A DNA stretch of 64,000 nt from Caenorhabditis remanei (GCF_010183535.1 NC_071333.1:1736001-1800000), one strand, 5' to 3'; positions 1 to 12,228 are shown, counted from the first letter of the stretch. The notes: generated by a model not told the origin, from the letters alone. A program made the numbers and translations.

Positions 1-24
1 TCTTCGTCATCGATCTACTTAAAA

Positions 25-2757
25 ATGGCTCACCGACCGCTTCCGATCCAACAATTCCCAGATATGGCTCTCATGAAGATTTTCGGATTGATGAAACCGT
101 TAGATGTGTAAGTTTACTTTTTTATTTGGAGTTTTGGGCTTTGCTGGCATTGAAATACTCGTTTGTATCATTTTAAATATACGCTGCTACCAGTTTTCAA
201 CTTTTGTCGGAACTGGTCTCCAAATATATGTATCCTAGAAGGAGTTTCGGTTTTCACAAAAATTGGTTAAAAACAATCAGGCTGTACGGTATAAGTGAAT
301 CTGACCGAACTTGTAATCTTATTGTGTGCTGAGCGCACAAATTTTCTTTTTGGTCTTCACACTTTGCCCGCTCGATAAATAAAATAACTTCTTATCGTAC
401 TAACAGTCTCTTTCTCTTTCACTCTCGCTGGTTACGCAAATATACATCTGTCACTCATTTTCCTGGGTAATACAGTGTTCTCAACCATAGTCAAATAGGT
501 ATTACAAGATTAATGACAGGTTCTAATTGGATGACTGAATTGACACTCTAATGAGATATAATGTCCATATAACAAATAGTGATGCTGGAGAACAGAATGG
601 ACTCAACAAGAAAAGGGTTAGCGTCAAAAAGTTAGTTGGTGACAATTGTTGTCCCACAAAAGCAAACTTTGAAGAAATTGCGCAAAAGTATACAAACTTT
701 TCCCGTTTTTAGTGGAAACTGTCCAACTTTGAGAATATGTCATGGTAATTCTGATTGTCCCACTAAGTAGGGTTTTTATGAATTATACAGATTAAAAGTG
801 GAGCTAAATTTTTTAGTTTACGACTTTTTTGTACGGGCCCTCCCTAGCAAATTACGCATCGACAAAGTAATTTCTCCCTCAAATCGCCTAATATCAGTGC
901 AAAGTAGTGCGATTTTCGAGCTCTCGTTTAAAAATGACCGTAACTCTTCTGGGAGTGCCCGTACAAAAAAACTTGTCAACTACAAAAATGGACCTCTACT
1001 TTCAATCTACATGATTCATTAAAAACCATCTTGGTGTGAGTTACCATGACACACTCTCAAAGTTGGACAATTTCAACTGAAAACGGCCAAAGTTCATATA
1101 CTTTGGCACGGCAATGTACCTTATAAGTTACAGTCTAAGATCTTGTACAAAAAACTGCTTACTGCAAAAATAAAGGTTTAAATTTAGTATACAGCAATGA
1201 CCATAATTCTAACATCTTAGGCTATTTCCAGTGGAAAATGTTCAATTTTGAGAAGAGGTCATGGTATTACTGATTGTTATCCCAAGTAAAATTTAGATGT
1301 ATCGTAAAAATCTCAAGTAAAACTCTGTTTTTGTAGTTGACAAGTTTTTTGTCTGGGCTCTCATTAACATGTTACGCATCAACGAATTAATTTCTCTTTC
1401 TAACTGACTATTTTCAGTGAAATTTAAGACCTGTCATCTTAAAATGACCACAACTCTCTAGGGAGTGACCGTACGGAAAAGTGGTCAACTACAAAAATGG
1501 AGATCTACATTTGATCTTTATGATCCATTAAAACCTTTCTTGGTAAAACTATGAGTTATACCGTAACACATTGTTAAAGTGGAATAGGGACTGAAAATAA
1601 TAAAACGAATAGTGAAACCCTGATGTATAATTCTACAAGTTTAGAACTGGAATGTTTTTTAATGAGTGGACTTACACTTGAATGTTGCTTTGTCGTAGAG
1701 AATAATAATAATCTCGAACATATTTCTAATTTACGAAACTACCGTGAGTTAAAAAAAAAACTTTTTTTAACTGAGGTCAAGCTAGGTTAAAACAAAAAGT
1801 TTCTGCACTCAAAATATTTCTCTTCACCTTTAATTTTCAGTGTCTTCATGACTCAAACTTCGTCGAAAATGAAGACAATTATCAGAAAAAACTCGAGAAC
1901 CCGACCAATCAGTATGATGCTTATTTCCGACGCAAAAGGTTCCTACGTATCTATAATGTGGGGAGAGTCAGTCAACACATACATTGAACTAATTGTGTCG
2001 AGAACCCCTTGCGGGTACGTAGATCACAAAGATGGTCTGAAATTTCATCCAAAACTATTTGGATGTATCACGTACTGTACTGGACTTTACAGTGGCTATT
2101 GTGCGATAATTGATTTTCTGAATGAGTTGTATTTCATCGACAGCTTTTCTATCGATTGTCATTGGAAAACTCAAAAAGAAATGAAGTCAATCGTTCAATA
2201 TGCCAAAACTGTCGGGCTGAAACTAGACTATGTTCGTCTAATTGGAAGTCTCACATGCAAATCTGAAAATAAAGAGATGCTCAACGAATGCAAAGAAGCC
2301 GGCACAGTTTACCTGCAAGCATCGGAAATTTGTGACTTCAATGATTTGCAAGTGGATCGGCTAACTCTGGAACATCCGAAAAATTTCGGTGTCAATCATT
2401 TGCTCACAACTTTGCGCTGCAAGTCGGTAATCTTGTTGGACGCTTATTTACCCCCAGATGAATTGAATGAGTTTCTTCATGTCTGGAAGAACGGCAATGA
2501 TACGTTTGGCTACTTTGAATTGGACAGAGATTACGACCTTCGATCTGTGATTGGTGGACTTGAAGCAACAAGCGTTGAAAGTGCCGTACTCGATGGTAAA
2601 AGGTACTTACTGCTTTTTAGTTTCTAGATAATAAGTAAAATTTTGCAGAGTTCAAAAATTTCTACCATACAAGTGCTACCGTTTTAACAAGGCTGACGGA
2701 ACTCGAGCCCTTGTCTACTGTCTTCATTTCAAGTTCATTGTGCGCATAGAGAAATGA
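25..2757 (+). CDS. F-box protein with FBA_2-like domain (gene A), three exons
   Basis: I read exons 25-107, 1841-2602 and 2649-2757, giving 317 residues. The F-box is at about residues 9-45 (it starts FPDMALMKIFGLMKPLDV) and would bind SKP1 in an SCF ubiquitin ligase. The rest is an F-box-associated region in which LPPDELNEFLHVWKNG corresponds to the FBA_2 'NxFLKxWikGsNp' core. Exon 1 ends at GTAAGT in the middle of the F-box, the same place as in every other F-box gene here. The last intron is 46 bp and splits AG/A. Splicing there restores an FBA ending (CYRFNKADGTRALVY), whereas reading through stops soon after. Intron 1 is unusually long (1.7 kb) and carries two MITE copies. The gene is diverged from the B-M cluster. 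The family call is firm. The exact last donor (weak GTACTT) is inferred. Confidence 0.75.
670..1122. repeat. Palindromic MITE copy in intron 1 of gene A
   Basis: An imperfect inverted repeat. The left arm (gtggaaactgtccaactttg) matches the reverse complement of the right arm near 1055-1080. The interior carries the family core, a 'tttttgtacgggc' stretch followed by 'acgcatcgacaaagtaattt'. No transposase is present. It is the same family as the copies at 1.2, 15.3, 18.5, 23.2 and 51.3 kb. Confidence 0.7.
1190..1580. repeat. Second palindromic MITE copy in intron 1 of gene A
   Basis: Repeats the core of the neighbouring element: 'ttttgtagttgacaagtttt', 'acgcatcaacgaattaattt', and the mirrored 'gtcaactacaaaaatgga'. 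It is more diverged than the 51.3 kb copy. It is non-autonomous. Confidence 0.6.
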
Positions 2758-3458
2758 ATTTTTGGTTTTATTCTTCTGGCCTCAACCGACAAACTTTTTT
2801 TTTCTTCAAATCATGTTTAACGATTTTCTAATGATTTTGGTTCTTTTTTAATGGTTAAAAAATTCTTTACATTATTTTTCTAAATTTAATTGATTTCTAA
2901 ATAAATTTTTGTGATACACTTTTCTTTATTCCCCTAATTATGTCAAATTCAAATGCCTGCAAATTCTGACAGCATTGTTTCGAATAAACTTGTCGAAAAC
3001 GTGCAATGAGAAGATAAGTGATGTTTGCAGTATGGCGAATGGACACAAACAAAGTGAACCACTTGTTCAACAGTTCCATGACAATTCGACAGGCCTAATG
3101 TGCCAAAAATTTTTCTTTTTTGTAAAGCGGAGACTGCTAACTGGGGTATGAGTTATCGCTTCTCTTCTTAACACAAAAAATGCATATTTTTTATCTTCTT
3201 TTTCAATTTATGTTTGATGTTCAATCTATAGATCCCTACTTCTCCATATCTCTCGTCATAATATCTCCCGGTTGACATAGCACTTGTTTCCATTTGACTT
3301 CGAGAAGAGTGCTATAACAGTTGTCAGTTTAGTTAGCTGCAGGATGAGAGCATCGGTTTTTGAACAAAACATGTCATATGCTAATCATTGGGAAGATTAA
3401 AATTTATTGGGAAGATTAAAAAGTTATGTAAAAACATAGAAAATGGGCCAAGCTGCTC
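2758..3458. other. Intergenic, no gene recognised
   Basis: AT-rich spacer after gene A. A 60-codon minus-strand frame at 2897-3079 has no recognisable motif and is not called. Confidence 0.5.
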
Positions 3459-3859
3459 TTAATCTTTTTGTTGAATTATATAGAACGATTTCCATACTTT
3501 AGTTTCCTTCATGGATGCGCATCCAACTTGACTGGCCACTGGGTTGAGGATGGCACCAACATATTCATCCATTCCGAAAAATCTGTCTCCTGCATGAACG
3601 ACCAGGATGTTTTGTTTGGTGTAGGCAAGGAAGTTATCCACGAATATCTTTCTCAGCACGACTCGAGACTGGTCTTGTAGGTCTGAAATTTCGTTTATAA
3701 TTTTCATGATTTGGATTGAATAAGAGCTACTCACAAGTTGATTCATGTTTCCAATGAATGCGGACTCTGCGAGTTGCCGGCGGAAGAAATTGAAGGGGTC
3801 GATCTGTTTCTGTTGGGTGGTAGACTGAAGGAAGACGGGAGAGCTGGAGATGGAAGAGA
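3459..3859 (-). pseudogene. Broken secreted CAP/SCP-like gene, copy 1
   Basis: A first exon-like piece at 3859-3735 follows a TTTTCAG acceptor and encodes a segment with NFFRRQLAESAFIGNMNQL. It ends at GTGAGT, followed by a 52 bp intron (acceptor at 3683). The next exon begins TYKTSLESC and hits TGA at once. A shifted frame continues with ASQVGCASMK. The NM-x-L/M-x-Y order followed by a QVGC motif matches copy 2 at 5.1-5.7 kb and recalls divergent nematode CAP/SCP-like secreted proteins (family match inferred). No signal-peptide exon was found upstream. At least one frameshift and one stop make a functional protein unlikely, unless the splice model is wrong. Confidence 0.45.
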
Positions 3860-4002
3860 CTGAAAATTGGATTATGAAAAAAAATGTTAGGTAGTGATAA
3901 TCTTTCTGCGAAATCTTCAATGTTCTCCTGCTACATAGGCATACTCCGGGGGAGACAATTTAATATTCCTTAATGTATTTTTGTTTCTTAACGTTCTGCT
4001 TT

Positions 4003-4760
4003 TCACATCTTATGAAAAAAAAAACAAAAAAACACTGTTTCTCTAGTTTTTCCAGGCTCAAACTCAATAAAATATTGTTTCATTATCGTTATTATCAATA
4101 CAAAAATAGAAAAACTCACCTTAGTCATCGAAGAGAATACTAAAAAAATAACGAGGAGATGGGTTGCTCGGTCATCGAGCGCTCTCCCTCCTATCTCTTT
4201 TCTATAAACTCTCAAAACATTGGCGGAGAGTGTGGCTATCTGTTTCAATTGATGCACAAAACTTATTTTTTGATTTTTGTGCCATCTGTTCAGAAGAAAA
4301 TGACCAGTTGGCTGTCTCCTTGAAAATTTGAGGGAGAGAGTTCGAGTGTCCCTTGCTCCAATATCTCTCTTTTTTTCTCAAAGCTCTTTTTGTAAAGCTG
4401 CGGCAAGGAACAGTCGAGTCAGACCACATGACGGAGAGTGCACAAAAATTGAGAGATTATTTTTCTTCTCTATTTTTATTGGAAAGTGCTATTCGGGTTC
4501 GACCGACAGGTCGAAAGATGCTAATTTTTGAGAATAAATTGAATTGATATATTTGGAGTCTTCTCCACAACGTCAAAAATTGATGTAAAATTCTTGATGA
4601 TGGACTCGAGTGTGGTGTTGGATTTTTTTCAAAATTTAAGAGTGGCTATTTTAGTTTCAAAGGAAAGAATAAAGATACATGAGTTTTACATTCCAAAGTG
4701 TTGATATGCTCCAGGTTTTCTCTTCAATATTTTTCCTGGAAACAATACATTTTAATGTAA
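4003..4760. promoter_or_regulatory. Repeated upstream-type segment, no gene
   Basis: This holds a motif set (a 'tttttctcaaagctctttt' stretch, a CACATGA block and pyrimidine-rich runs) that recurs near 6.5-6.8 kb and 18.2-18.4 kb. It looks like the old 5' region of the duplicated secreted-gene family. No coding frame here has support. Confidence 0.35.
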
Positions 4761-5070
4761 GTTATACTATGAAGATGGTTTGAATTGACAATTTTTTTTC
4801 TGGTGGAGTACTTTTCAAATTTTTTGCATTTTTTTTTCTTTTAGTACAGCTACTGGAGTTCGTGTTGCCTGAAATTCTGAAAAATATGGTAATAATACAG
4901 TTTTCAAGTATCAAGGCGTTATTAAATGTAAGTTTATTCAGAATTTCAAAGCACTCAAAATCTTTTTGAAACAGAGAGTACAATAAAATTGATTATAAGG
5001 GAAAATTTTCTTATATTTTCAGGCTAACAGTATAAGCATATAAACATATAGGCAGGAGTTCAGAATTCTA

Positions 5071-5754
5071 TTAAGAATTATCGCAAGCACAGCTGTTTTT
5101 AGAAACACAGAGCCCATCTTTTTGTCCTTCAAAGCATTTCGATCCTGGCGTTCCATGAATCCGTCCATTACTTTTCATTTCGGCACTGAAAAATGTAGTC
5201 AAAAGTACATTTTTTAATTTCTTAAAACTTTGCAGATTTAAACTCACCCTTTTCCGACTAGACAGATGGTTTGAATCTTGTCGATTGTCGACCTTCGTTA
5301 TCCTTTGTGAAGACCTCATGACCTCTCGGCTATTTACATGGAGTAGCCATCCATGCACAACCGACCTGGGTAGCCATGTGGATGTCGATTTTTTTGTCCA
5401 GAATATCATAGGTTGGCATATGTCCAATGTGGTCCAGAAGCTCACAGCATGGTGTAAAATTCTGGATTGTGGCTTCCAATGTGCGATTGTATCTCTGAAA
5501 ATTGAAATCATTCGAATTTCAAGATTAACGTCCATAGCCTCTCACCATTTTTTGCATGTTAGCAATCTAAGCTGCATTGGCAAAGGCAACTGCGGAAAAA
5601 GTTTATATGCTCCAAACTCTTCTGTTGGAACCCGGTGTGGAGAGTGGCTGGAGACCTTTTATGCTAAAAATTTCCTAGTCAGCGAATATGAGGGATAGAG
5701 GAAGTGCTTACCTATAAACAGCAGTATGACGGGAATGAAGAAGTTGATCATCAT
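5071..5754 (-). pseudogene. Broken secreted CAP/SCP-like gene, copy 2
   Basis: Exon 1 (5754-5712) encodes a signal-peptide-like MMINFFIPVILLFI and ends at GTAAGC. A 48 bp intron follows. Exon 2 (from 5663) should read an NFFR segment, then VAFANAA, then IANMQKM, but it needs a frame change and crosses TAG. The next exon (acceptor ATTTTCAG) reads RYNRTLEATIQNF, then HMATQVGCAWMATPCK, then stops. In another frame IQTICLVGKG follows. The last exon gives GTPGSKCFEGQKDGLCV and a Cys-rich tail ending at 5071. The order signal peptide, N-M-x-(K/Q)-M-x-Y, QVGC, ICLVG, PGSxC is the pattern I associate with divergent nematode CAP/SCP-like extracellular proteins. Several independent lesions mark it as a pseudogene. 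Confidence 0.5.
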
Positions 5755-8700
5755 TTTTTTGGAGACATAATTGAGAAGTTGGTTTTACCTGGAAGATATA
5801 AAGTTAACTACAGAGAACCATAATTTGTATTCGAGAGTCCCCTCGGACTAGGCCACTCGTCCTTTTATCTCTTTTTTCCATCTCTACACACCCGCAAAAC
5901 ATTCTAAAAGAGCCATTTTTGTTTGAAGCGCGTGCGTTGGAACTGCATAGTCTTGTGTGTTCTGCTATCTTTTCCCGATAGAAAATGCAAGAAAATTGAG
6001 TTCCGAAACAAAGAAAAGAGTTCATGAAACACGAGAGACGCATAGATCAATCTTTTTCCAAAAATTGGAAAAGGTATTTATGTCTTCCTTCAAAAACCTC
6101 TTTGGATTATTCTCTTCTCTTAGGAACAGAAATCTGGCAAAAGTTTATGGGACTGTTTATGGGACGAAAACGTTTTCATATGAAATTAGGAATTGGTTAT
6201 TAAAATTGCCAATGACTCACCTTCAGGAATACCAAATTCAATAATAAATAAAATTAGAATTCAATAATAATCAGATAGCTAATATATTATAATATTGACA
6301 TCCATACAGTAGGACGTCTGAGCATCTGAAAAAAACTTTTTTATTGAGATAATATCCTAGCTTGAAAATAACTATGAGTTCTCGCGACCCATTGAAAGAA
6401 TAGGACAACTAACCTCGATGTTCTGTGAGAAGACTGGAGGGATAGCGGCGAAGAGGGGTCCTCAGCTGTCGAGCTGTTTTCCGTCTATCTTTTCTCTGTG
6501 CTCTACATGAATACTAAAGGATGGGGCGTGGTTTCCGCTTCTCTGAGTATTCTAAATGTGTTTTTGGCTCTCGCCAGTCCTCTCTCCCCGCCATCTGCTT
6601 TCAAAAAATATAAAGAGAGTGTTCTCTCTTTGGAGAAAAGTGTAACGAAGAGAGTCCGCAGGGGCATTACTTTCCACCATCTTTTTTTTCTTCCCCCGAC
6701 ACAATTAGGCTTTTTTTTCAAAGAGCAGCGAAAGCAGTTGAGCCATTCCACATGATGGAGCACTCTTCTCTTTTCTTCTCTTGAATGCACATTTTACTGC
6801 CCCCCTCCCCCTATACCAATTTTTTTGGCGTATTTTATGAATTTTGCAGAGAAAAAAAAGAATTACTATGGGATTTTCTGTGACGTGACCTGCTTTTTGA
6901 AAAATTGCGATTTTTGAAGAATCGGTTAATCAAGGAGGGGGGTGGGGCAGTAAAAGTACATTCCGTGTTAAAGTTATTTACAAGCTCGGCATTGAAACGA
7001 TGAAAACTTCATTCAGAAACAGAGAGAAAATGATAAAAAATCGAATTACCATAAAAACTCTATTTGAGGTGCACTCCAATTTGAATTCAATTAAATTCAA
7101 GATGTTATTTTTTTAACGTTAAAGTTCGATATAACTGTCGCGAGTTTGGAATCGTTTTAAATTGGTACCAGAAATTGAGTACAACTTGATAAAGCATATC
7201 CCACATTTTTGTTTATTCACTTGTCCGTGAGAAAAGAACCCATTCTTGGGCTTTTACTGGCTTCACCACAAGAGTGAAATTTTGAGGCGGTTTTTCTAAA
7301 AGACCAGTGACGAGCACAAAAAGTTTGTGGTATGCCTCAAGCTGTCTTTAATCCCTGGTAACAATGTATGTTATCTCTTATTATAGTAATTCTATATCAT
7401 ACCCTTTTCTATTTAACTATGAGTCCTTGCCCCCTTTACTATTTTGTATGTCTGCGTCTCATAGTTCTCGCTCAGAAGCCTGTCCGAAGGGACAGGTCGT
7501 CACTTGCAATCTAAGCGAGAGAAAGAGTCACCTCTACTCTCCAATTCCCCCTCATCGTCCTATTCGACCATATATATTTATTTTATATTCTTTCTTCTGA
7601 TAATAAATAGTTATTGTACTGACTGTTTATTATTAGCTGCAAGTGGTCAAGGAAGAGAGAAATAATTACAAACAATTTGTAACTATTCCAAACTTGTGAC
7701 TTCCTGAGATTCCCTGAAAAGAACTTCCAGACCCGGAATCGGAGGGTCAAAACAAGATATTGTTAGTTGAGATCTAGCAGTTGACTAGCTGTAAACAAAC
7801 TGTATCATTAACCGTTTGTTGAAAGTCTACTATGTTGTACATAAACGTTTTGGTAAGAAGAATTAACAAGAGTTACAAAAAGTACTTTGAATTTGTTGGA
7901 TTGATCAGAAACATAGCATTCTATGTCAAATAAACGATGTCAAAAACAAAATCATACTAAGGACTTGCGAACGATTCTGAATAACATGAATTACTTTGAA
8001 AGTAAAGCTAACAGAAGTAACGGCTGGTGAGACCAACTTTCAGGATATTTTCTATAGGAAGGCGGCTACAAAATATGACCGATGGACAGTTTCTGGTTCG
8101 ATATAATTAAAAAACTGCTCAAAAACAAAAAAAAAGCCGAAACAAAAAAACTGCTTAGCGTGCTTCACAGACAGACGCGTTCACCTCTCGACCACGGAAC
8201 GCCGGTCGAGAAACATTTTCGGGTGCCGTGATATTTGGAACAAAACACAGCTAAATTTGGGTGGAAAATCGAGCAAATCACATGTATTAAACTTGGAATT
8301 TCAGACTAGAATATCTCGATTATGGAGTGGTCTTGGAACGATTCCGAACTCGTGAACCTTTGAGGTTCCCTTGTTATGAGGGTGCCACTATTCAAAACCA
8401 GGGAAAGTAACCTTTCTCGAGCGAAAACGTAGAAAAAGTAAAAACAAAATGCATTTTTTGTAAGACGGTTATTATTTTAGAGTTTTTCCATACATTCTGA
8501 AAATAATTCGAAAAAATTTTAGATTTTCTCAAAAATATTTTTTAAGATGTCGCAAAATGACTTCCAAAGAATCAGAAAAGTGTTTTGAGTCATAAACAAG
8601 TCCAAAACTTCAGAGAGCAATTCGAAAAGTTACTTTTATGAACAATACCGGCATTCATGCTTTAGGGTGTCTAAATATCAAGAAAAAATTATTGTGATAA

Positions 8701-8834
8701 CAAAGAGATAACATAAAATGTCTTGATAGTAACTAACAACGAGATCTCACAACCAAATAAAACAACCTTACGCTATCCTCTGAACAATAGAACTACATTA
8801 TTTTCTGACAGAGGGAGGGAGACGGCTATATTTG
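5755..8834. other. Long intergenic stretch with repeated upstream segments
   Basis: No supported coding gene. 6300-6440 resembles 8640-8830, 10960-11260 and 17090-17160 (ccatacagta-like start, then cgtctga and a 'gataacagagag'-type tract), so these are dispersed copies of one segment. 6490-6790 resembles the 4.2-4.5 kb and 18.2-18.4 kb segments. A perfect hairpin, CTGTCC-gaag-GGACAG, lies near 7480. Confidence 0.4.
8152..8212 (-). repeat. tRNA-like (Ser type) fragment, possible SINE head
   Basis: On the minus strand there is a D-arm/A-box-like sequence GTGGTCGAGAGGTGAACGCG followed by an anticodon-arm-like GTCTGTCTGTGAAGCACG. No good B box or 3' acceptor stem is visible, so this is not a working tRNA. 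Confidence 0.4.
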
Positions 8835-9129
8835 CTATCTGATTATTATGGGAAACGAATTGTTTATGTTTTTTAAATGTAGAACTTCTGGATGTGAGTC
8901 ACTGAAAAAAATAGAAACATCTTTGTAAATGCTACGGTTACAGGTTTTCCTCATCTCTGAGCCGACGATAAAATCACTTCCTTTAGTTAGCAACTTCTCT
9001 TCGCAGCTTTTTGATTCCTTCAGTAAAAAAGTGTCTTTAAATTTTCTGAAATATCGGCATCTGCAATAGAAATATGAATTCAGACCTCTTTTAAATGGGT
9101 TCTCTACCGACTTTTCTCTACCGACTTTC

Positions 9130-9418
9130 AAGTATCGACTTTTTTATATGAATCGATTCAGAATTTTAGGGGAAAGAAAAAATCCTCTTGGTGATAGGTC
9201 GGAAAATCAGTCTGAAACAAGTTGCGGCCTCTCAAAGTGCCCAAATACACGATTTCCTCTTATTTGATTGTATGCGTTTCCCGCGCATCCACCACGGGCC
9301 ATTCTTCCCAGGTCACTTCCTGTTCGACCATTGGTGGGGTCATTGTGTCCCCTGCATTTCTATTGATTATTCGCCACCTAACCGGCGCACCATTGCCATT
9401 CTTCTATTTTCCATCGTC
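9130..9418 (+). promoter_or_regulatory. Conserved upstream block of F-box gene B
   Basis: Shares two blocks with the upstream regions of C, D, E, H, J and L. The distal block contains 'ttttatatgaatcga', a 'cagaattttagggg' stretch and 'aaaaaatcctcttg'. The proximal block contains CGCATCCACCACGGGCCATT, 'ggtcacttcctgttcga' and 'gtcattgtgtcccctgcat'. The proximal block runs without indels to the ATG. Confidence 0.6.
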
Positions 9419-10469
9419 ATGTCGAGTGCTTTCCCTCTTCTCTGCCTTCCAGAGAATGCATTGGAACTTGTGATTGAATGCATGGACTATGTTGACATGT
9501 AAGTTTTTTTTATCATAATTAATCGGATTTATGAATTTTTTCAGTGTCGGATTCTCACTCGTGTCTCACAAAACGAAGGAAATTGTCAGATCGCTCTACT
9601 TGGATATTGGACGACTCGTTCTGACGGTGAACGACATTATCAGAATTCGATCGGATCCTGATAGAGATGGTCCGTCATCGATGGTATGGAGTTTCTACCC
9701 GGAGGAGGATAACGCTGGCCCTGTACCAATTCCAGTTTATATGCCGGCACGTGTAACCGGAATGCGTGATTTGATAACTCATCGAAACTTCGTGGAATAC
9801 CAAAATCCTTGTCTCAGTATTCAAGAATGGGTTGAACATTTCCAGTATCTATTCTCAATCGAAGAAATTGACTACATTTCATTTGCAAATGAGACATGCA
9901 AATTTGATTGGACTTCGTTAAAATATGCGCTTGGAAAGTTCAATATTAACACGCTCTTTTTCCACAATTTTTGTGGTTTGGATTGTGCACAAAAAGCATT
10001 GAAGCAATTTTCGTCGGTCACTTCTGTGACTGCCTTCAGTCCAAGTTTCAATGATCCCAGCCACTACAGTAACATCCTCATTCAAAATTTGGATACATTG
10101 TCTCTTGGACACGAAAATATGGCATTAAAAATTGGATTGGATGACCTTTTATTGATGAATAGTAAGGCCATGTCTATTCAATCTCCAACTCTTACCGATA
10201 AAATGTTGAACCAGTTTTTCAAGCATTGGATCAAAGGATCGAACCCGAGAATGGATGTTGCACATTTTGCATTTGTCAACGATCAAGTTGTGAATAAGGA
10301 AATTATACTGAAAGATTTGCATTGTCAAGAAGTTCCATTGGATGATGTCAGGGATGACGTAGAGGTCACAGAGAAGTATAATATCATGCGAAAAGGTGGA
10401 TCGGTCGGAACGATTACAATTCAACAAACTGACGAAGGTTACGATGTCTTTTTCCAACAAGTTCAGTGA
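9419..10469 (+). CDS. F-box/FBA_2 protein (gene B)
   Basis: Two exons, 9419-9498 and 9545-10469, with a 46 bp GTAAGT...TTTTTCAG intron; 334 residues, intact. The first exon is always 80 bp in this family and encodes the first half of the F-box (MSSAFPLLCLPENALELVIE). The second completes it with VGFSLVSHKTKEIVRSL. The centre has an NPCLSIQEWVEHFQYLFS segment. The FBA_2 core lies at about residues 205-270: IGLDDLLLMNSK, then NQFFKHWIKGSNPRMDV. It would be an SCF substrate receptor with an unknown target. It is closest to C and to the minus-strand genes D, F, I and K. The start was chosen because all paralogs share MSS/MTT-x-FPL. The upstream frame stays open, so a longer N-terminus cannot be excluded. 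Confidence 0.88.
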
Positions 10470-11916
10470 TCCAAATGCGCCATCTATCAAACATTGAACC
10501 ATTTTCTCTCTCACATGTTTCATTTGATCTTATTTATTGTTATGCCGAACAACTTACTTTATATTTTTCCATTAGATAAATTTTGTGAGATGTGACTTGA
10601 GATGCACAAAACAGTTTCAAAATTGGTAGAATCTCGAGATTCAAAAAAATTTGTTTCTATTTAGACTAGGGAAACTGCAGGGTGCTGCACAGTCTGGGGC
10701 AGGCCGTCCTCGCCTATTTAAGACCATCGAAAGAAGGTGGAAAATCTTTTCTAGTTTTCAACAATTTCATTATATTCATAGTCAAATCAATCCCAGTTTT
10801 TATTCCAGATGTTCAATCCTGATTTTCTTCTAGGTTTACCATGTTAAAGTTTTTGTTGTTCAACACCAGTCTCACGTTGATTTGGAGTTCCGATCGAAAA
10901 GTGTCTTGAGTCATAAACAAGTCCAAATTTCAGACAGCAATTCGAAAAATACATTTATGAATAATATCGGCATCCATATTGTAGGCCGTCTGAATATCTG
11001 GAAAAAATAATTGTGATAACAGAGAGAAAACTAAAGATTCCTAAATAATAACTAACTACGTGATCTCACAACCGAATAAAAACCTTTCGCTATCTTCGGA
11101 AAAATAGGACTACAGACCTTGAAGTTCTCAGAGAAGACTGAAAGGTTTAGCCGGAAGACGGTATGTTTGCTATCTGGTTATCATAGGAGAGTAATTATTT
11201 TTACATTTTGATTTTGGAACTTCAGGAGGTGAGTCACTCACTAAAATAGGAACCTCTTCAAAAATGTTTTAGTTACAGGACTTCTATTTGCAGTTTTTTG
11301 ATCCCATCAACACAAAAAGTTTCTTAGAATCTTTTTAAATATCTAAATCTGTGAAAAAAAATGACTGTAGACCTCCTTTAAATGGGTGAAGAACTAATCA
11401 AAGCGCATTGACTTTTTTATTTGAATCAACTCACATGGAATTGGTCTGCTTTTTTGCAAAATCTCTAAAATGAGCCAATAAACGCGCAAGTTGTGGGAGA
11501 ACAGTCAAAGTACATTCCATGTCAGAATTTTGAGGAAAAGAGAAAATCCTCTTGGAAGTATCCGTCAGTGACAATCTGTCCTTCAATCATTATTCTTATA
11601 TATAAAACGCATGAGCAGTCTGTCCATCTGTCCCAATGTCCGCAAATTTTGAGAAATGAGAAAGAAAGGCGGCCGGGCCCAAAACCGAACTAGCGCTCTT
11701 TGGGCAGCGACCACCACCTTGGACCATTCGGCCACGCGGACACTTTCTAGAAAAGGCGGCCAGGCTGGTAAATAAATAAAATTGAGCCGAAGATAAAATT
11801 GCTTTCTTTAGTTAGCAACTTCTCTTCGCAGCTTTTTGATTGCTACAGCAAAAAAATGTCTTAAAATGTTCTGAAATATCTGCATCTGCAATAGAAATAT
11901 GAATTCAGACCTCTTT
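10470..11916. other. Intergenic between B and C with repeat debris
   Basis: Contains another copy of the 8.64-8.83 kb segment (10960-11260). A diverged copy of the F-box upstream block is at 11390-11560 ('cagaattttgaggaaaagag', then 'aaaatcctcttgg'). The true block for C begins near 11930. No coding frame is supported. Confidence 0.45.
11650..11746 (-). repeat. tRNA-like (Ser/Leu type) element, possible SINE
   Basis: Reverse complement gives GTCCGCGTGGCCGAATGGTC, a strong A box of Ser/Leu tRNA type. About 45 bases on is AGTTCGGTTTTGGG, a degenerate B box. The arms do not pair as an intact tRNA. It is the best preserved of four tRNA-like pieces in the window. Confidence 0.45.
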
Positions 11917-12228
11917 TAAATGGGTAGAGAAATAATCAAAAAGTATCGACTTTTTTATATGAATCGACTCAGAATTTTAGGGGAAAGAAAAAATCCTCTT
12001 GGAGGTTTGTCTGAAAATCAGTCTGAAACAAGTTACAGCTCTCAAAGTGCCCACATACACATTTCCCTCATATTTGTTTGTTTGCGTTTCGCGCGCATCC
12101 GCCACGGGCCATTCTTCCCAGGTCACTTCCTGTTCGACGATTGGTGGGGTCATTGTGTCCCCTGCATTTCTATAGATTTTCCGTCTCCTAACCGGCGCAC
12201 CCTTACCATTCTTCTCTTTTCCACCGCC

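Noticed and set aside
2897..3079. 60-codon minus frame as a receptor or F-box fragment
   Set aside because: No motif of either family can be aligned.
9188..9502. Longer start for gene B at 9188
   Set aside because: Upstream frame is not maintained in E, and the F-type paralogs have a stop, so the MSS/MTT start is preferred.
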